A stretch of DNA of 64,000 nt from Pedococcus sp031456495 (GTDB taxonomy: Bacteria; Actinomycetota; Actinomycetes; Actinomycetales; Dermatophilaceae), in assembly GCF_031456495.1 (NCBI RefSeq), contig NZ_JAVDUW010000003.1:124001-188000 (forward strand), in the 5' to 3' direction. The position numbers were made by a program, and so were the translations under genes. Each line of letters starts with the position of its first letter. Position 1 is the first letter of the stretch. Below, piece by piece: positions 61,240 to 64,000 of the stretch. Under the pieces are notes generated by a model that ran no database searches, was not told the origin of the DNA, and worked only from the letters and a program-made list of their open reading frames with translations.

Positions 61240-62274
61240 GTGACCTCCCCAGCAGACTCCGCCCTCGTCCGGGCCGCCCGGCGCCAGCCCGTGCCGCACA
61301 CCCCTGTGTGGTTCATGCGCCAGGCCGGGCGCTCGCTGCCGGAGTACCGCAAGGTCCGCGAGGGCGTCGGGATGCTCGAGTCCTGCCGCCGCCCCGACCT
61401 CGTCACCGAGATCACCCTGCAGCCCGTCCGGCGCCACGGCGTGGACGCCGCGATCTTCTTCTCCGACATCGTCGTCCCGCTCGCAGCGGTCGGCGTCGAC
61501 CTCGACATCGTCGCCGGCGTCGGCCCGGTGGTCGCCAAGCCGGTCCGCACCCGGGCCGACCTCGACCGGCTGCCGGAGCTCACGCCCGACCACGTCCCGT
61601 ACGTCACCGAGGCGGTCCGGCTCCTCACCGCCGAGCTGGGCGCGACGCCCCTCATCGGGTTCGCCGGGGCGCCGTTCACGCTGGCCAGCTACCTCGTCGA
61701 GGGCGGCCCGAGCAAGAACCACGAGCACACGAAGGCGCTCATGTACGGCGACCCTCAGCTGTGGCACGACCTGTGCGCCCGGCTCGCCCAGATCTCCGGC
61801 GCGTTCCTCGACGTGCAGGCCGCCGCCGGCGCCTCCGCGGTCCAGCTGTTCGATTCCTGGGTCGGCGCGCTGCCCCGGGCCGACTACGAGCGGTTCGTCC
61901 AGCCCCACTCCGCGGCGGCGCTCGCGGCGGTGGAGGCACGCGGCATACCGCGCATCCACTTCGGCGTCGGCACCGGCGAGCTGCTCGCCTCGATGGGCGC
62001 CGCCGGCGCCGACGTCGTGGGAGTCGACTTCCGGGTGTCGCTCACCGACGCGATCGCCCGCCTCGGTGGGGCGTATGCCGTGCAGGGCAACCTCGACCCC
62101 GCCCTCCTCTTCGCGCCCTGGGAGGCCCTCGAGGCCAAGGTGCGCGAGATCGTCGAGGAGGGCCGGGCGGCGCCGGGCCACATCTTCAACCTGGGCCACG
62201 GCGTCCTGCCCGACACCGACCCCGACGTGCTGACCCGCGTCGTCGAGCTCGTCCACGAGGTCAGCGCGCGCTGA
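61240..62274 (+). CDS. hemE: Uroporphyrinogen decarboxylase
   Basis: 344 aa. PVWFMRQAGRSLPEYRKVRE at the N-terminus is the signature with the substrate-binding Arg pair. HGVDAAIFFSDIVVPLAAVG, IGFAGAPFTLASYLVEGG and the C-terminal FNLGHGVLPDTDPDVL (His) complete the family. It removes four carboxyl groups to give coproporphyrinogen III. The GTG start is supported by TAGGAT (61228-61233) ending 6 nt upstream, so the mRNA is probably leaderless. hemG/cgoX follows after an oppositely oriented DUF4349 gene. Confidence 0.96.
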   Translation: MTSPADSALVRAARRQPVPHTPVWFMRQAGRSLPEYRKVREGVGMLESCRRPDLVTEITLQPVRRHGVDAAIFFSDIVVPLAAVGVDLDIVAGVGPVVAKPVRTRADLDRLPELTPDHVPYVTEAVRLLTAELGATPLIGFAGAPFTLASYLVEGGPSKNHEHTKALMYGDPQLWHDLCARLAQISGAFLDVQAAAGASAVQLFDSWVGALPRADYERFVQPHSAAALAAVEARGIPRIHFGVGTGELLASMGAAGADVVGVDFRVSLTDAIARLGGAYAVQGNLDPALLFAPWEALEAKVREIVEEGRAAPGHIFNLGHGVLPDTDPDVLTRVVELVHEVSAR

Positions 62275-62283
62275 CCCGCGTCC

Positions 62284-63306
62284 TCACTGCGGCAGCGCGG
62301 CAGGCGGCGCTGCGAGCGGCCGGCGCCGGCGCAGCCAGAGGAGCACCGGCAGGCCGACGAGGGCCAGCAGCACCGCGAACGGCAGCACCGCGCCCACGAC
62401 GGTGAGGGCCACCGTCGCCGAGCCGGTGAAGGCGTCCCACCCGCCGCGCAGGCCCGCCAGGAAGCCGGTGTCGGCCTTCTTCGGCTGCACGACCTCGGGC
62501 TGGGTGGTGAGGCTGACCTGGACCGGGGACATCGCGACGCTGTCCTTGAGCGAGGCGAGCTGGGCCTCGAGCGCCTCGAGGTCGGACTGGCGTCGGGTGA
62601 GCTCGGCCTCGAGGGCGACCACCTGGTCCAGCCCCTTGGCCTGGTCGAGGAACGCCCGGACCCGGGCCACGCTGACGCGCATCGTCTCCAGGCGGGACTG
62701 GGTGTCGACGATCTGCGAGCCGACGTCCTCGCTGGCGGTCGTCGAGCGCAGGACCGTGCCGACGGAGGCGAGGTCGGCCACGACGGCGTCGAGCCTGGCG
62801 CTCGGCACGGAGATGGTGATCTCGCCGTAGGTGGTGGCGCTGACCTTCGAGCGCTCGGCCAGCGGTGCGGTGCCGTCGGTCGTGCCGATGTTCTCGGACA
62901 GGATGATCCCGTCGGAGGCCGCCGCCGTGGCGCGCACCCGTGCCACCGCCGCGGAGATGTTCTTCACCTCCAGGGCGACGCTCGCGCGACGGGCGAGCTG
63001 CTGCTGCGCGGCCCGCAGGCTCGCGGGGGAGACCTGCTGGGCCGCGGAGCCCGACGCCCCCGACGACTTGACGCCGGACGAAGGCTGCGCGGGGGAGCCC
63101 GCGCGGGAGCCGGAGGACCCGGACGAGCCCGAGGACCCGTCGGCGAGGGACCTCTCCCCGCTCGCGGCACCGGCGGAGTCGGAGCGGACCGAGCCGCTGG
63201 AGCTGTCGCTGCCCCCGCCCGCGCACCCGGCGAGGACGAGGACGGCGACGGCGGCAGTGAGCGCGGCCGTGACGCGGACGGTGGGACGGTGTGTCGGGAC
63301 TGGCAT
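62284..63306 (-). CDS. DUF4349 lipoprotein
   Basis: 340 aa. Signal peptide with lipobox VLVLAGCAGG (Cys about 28), a Ser/Gly-rich linker (about 30-95), then the DUF4349 domain (ARRASVALEVKNISAAVARV, YGEITISVPSARLDAVVADL, a coiled coil around LEAELTRRQSDLEALEAQLA). A C-terminal membrane helix (about 300-325) and basic tail (RRRRP) follow, so it has both lipid and helix anchors. Function unknown. Its position between hemE and hemG is a conserved actinobacterial order, though it is transcribed on the opposite strand. Confidence 0.88.
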   Translation of the reverse strand: MPVPTHRPTVRVTAALTAAVAVLVLAGCAGGGSDSSSGSVRSDSAGAASGERSLADGSSGSSGSSGSRAGSPAQPSSGVKSSGASGSAAQQVSPASLRAAQQQLARRASVALEVKNISAAVARVRATAAASDGIILSENIGTTDGTAPLAERSKVSATTYGEITISVPSARLDAVVADLASVGTVLRSTTASEDVGSQIVDTQSRLETMRVSVARVRAFLDQAKGLDQVVALEAELTRRQSDLEALEAQLASLKDSVAMSPVQVSLTTQPEVVQPKKADTGFLAGLRGGWDAFTGSATVALTVVGAVLPFAVLLALVGLPVLLWLRRRRPLAAPPAALPQ

Positions 63307-63361
63307 GACGACCCCCTACGGGTGAGCGGCGGAACCTGCTGACACCGGTGCGACTGGCGCT

Positions 63362-63377
63362 GGAACCGTGACGTTCC
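63362..63377. promoter_or_regulatory. Inverted repeat upstream of hemG/cgoX
   Basis: GGAAC (63362-63366) and GTTCC (63373-63377) pair around CGTGAC, in the 116-nt gap between divergent DUF4349 and hemG genes. A possible operator; also GGAAC is the -35 core of some ECF promoters. The closest -10-like hexamer is CAGCAT, ending 6 nt before the ATG. Confidence 0.35.
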
Positions 63378-63422
63378 CAGCCCGCGGTATCGGAACAGTC
63401 ACGGTCTTGACAGCATGTGGAC

Positions 63423-64000
63423 ATGCTTCGGTCACGAGTCGTCGTCATCGGTGGCGGGATCTCCGGGCTTGCCTGCGCCTGGGCCCTGACGCGTGCGGAT
63501 GCCACCGTGTCGGTGACCGTCCTCGACGCCAGTGACCGCCCGGGCGGCAAGCTGCGCCGCGAGCCGGTCGCCGGGGTCGCCCTGGACGTGGGGGCGGAGT
63601 CGGTGCTCGCCCGGCGTCCCGAGGCGGTGGCCCTGATGGACGAGGTCGGACTGGCCGACCACCGGGTCCACCCCGCGACGACGTCGGCCTCCATCTGGTC
63701 GCGCGGTGAGCTCCAGCCCATGCCGAAGGGCACGCTCATGGGCATCCCGTCGACCCCTGCGTCGGCTGCCGGCATCCTCAGCCCGGCCGAGGTCGCCCGC
63801 CTCGCGGACGAGCAGCCGTGGACCGGTGGCGACTTCGACGACGTGTCCGTGGGCGACTACGTCGCGGCCCGCCTCGGTGACGCCGTGGTGGACCGGCTGG
63901 TGGAGCCCCTCCTCGGCGGCGTGTACGCCGGGCAGGCCCGGTCGCTGTCGCTGCGGGCGTGCCTGCCCCAGGTGTTCGAGGCCGCCCGGCGCGGTGGCTC
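63423..64000 (+). CDS. cgoX: Protoporphyrinogen/coproporphyrinogen oxidase (HemG/HemY/CgoX), 3' end cut by window
   Basis: 192 codons visible; the gene runs past the right edge. The N-terminal FAD-binding dinucleotide loop VVVIGGGISGLACAWALTRA is clear, followed by VLDASDRPGGKLRRE and the segment VGDYVAARLGDAVVDRLVEP, GGVYAGQARSLSLRACLPQV typical of HemY-type oxidases. In actinobacteria it oxidises coproporphyrinogen III to coproporphyrin III, the step before ferrochelatase. It follows hemE and DUF4349 in conserved order; the next gene is likely chdC, outside the window. Confidence 0.93.
   Translation, partial: MLRSRVVVIGGGISGLACAWALTRADATVSVTVLDASDRPGGKLRREPVAGVALDVGAESVLARRPEAVALMDEVGLADHRVHPATTSASIWSRGELQPMPKGTLMGIPSTPASAAGILSPAEVARLADEQPWTGGDFDDVSVGDYVAARLGDAVVDRLVEPLLGGVYAGQARSLSLRACLPQVFEAARRGG

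Overview
The window is 64 kb of very GC-rich, densely coding bacterial chromosome. Gene content and order fit a high-GC actinobacterium: SepH, DUF4193, DUF3710, DUF3159, DUF3000, DUF5998, a ferrochelatase with C-terminal cysteines, many GTG starts and many apparently leaderless genes. I infer Micrococcales, perhaps Intrasporangiaceae, but no rRNA or other marker settles this. I saw no tRNA, rRNA, CRISPR array, insertion sequence or prophage. Most of the window reads as conserved core chromosome with a few accessory islets.

Layout. 1-4.0 kb (minus): 5' part of a ParC/GyrA-type topoisomerase, a nitroreductase and a polysaccharide-deacetylase lipoprotein. 4.1-9.6 kb (plus): an ECF sigma factor coupled to a membrane protein with an extracellular Asp-box domain, a Pat-type GNAT/acyl-CoA-synthetase fusion and a DUF5998 protein. 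9.6-19 kb: a phosphodiesterase, thymidine kinase, SepH (minus), a TRIC-type channel, ferrochelatase, an inositol-phosphatase-family enzyme, DUF4193, dUTPase, DUF3710, an OB-fold protein and DUF3159. 19.1-24.4 kb is a potassium locus: two TrkA-type subunits (CeoB, CeoC) divergent from a KimA-like importer, followed by a TRAM RNA methyltransferase and a hotdog thioesterase. 24.4-27.3 kb: aconitase with an 18-bp palindromic operator and a perfect-hairpin terminator.

27.5-29.9 kb is an accessory surface-protein cassette: a secreted repetitive protein and a five-repeat, cysteine-free chaplin-like protein ending in an LAXTG-type sorting signal. 30-38.4 kb is mixed: a DUF222/HNH nuclease, an unknown protein, a MoxR ATPase-VWA pair, a DinB-like protein, a small gene whose start codon lies inside an SOS box, an ECF factor lacking region 4, and a small DUF1905-like protein. 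38.4-45.2 kb is a LacI-controlled sugar ABC transporter (no ATPase gene) divergent from a glycogen-debranching-type enzyme. 45.3-50.8 kb: dxs, a GAF/PucR regulator, 3-hydroxybutyrate dehydrogenase and a lipoprotein. 51-53 kb: a TetR-controlled two-gene unit. 53-56.4 kb: fadB-fadA. 56.6-64 kb: RNase D, DUF3000, an EamA transporter, an SDR divergent from an XRE regulator, then hemE, a DUF4349 lipoprotein and the start of hemG/cgoX. With hemH at 13.5 kb this gives much of late heme synthesis.

Two signals run across the whole window. First, the octamer CGGCATAC (either strand) occurs about 42 times, in every reading frame and in non-coding DNA, far more often than composition predicts; the aconitase terminator stem contains an inverted pair of it. 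Second, at least 16 genes have a TANNNT -10 box ending 6-9 nt before the start codon, so their mRNAs are probably leaderless; this fixes several start codons below.
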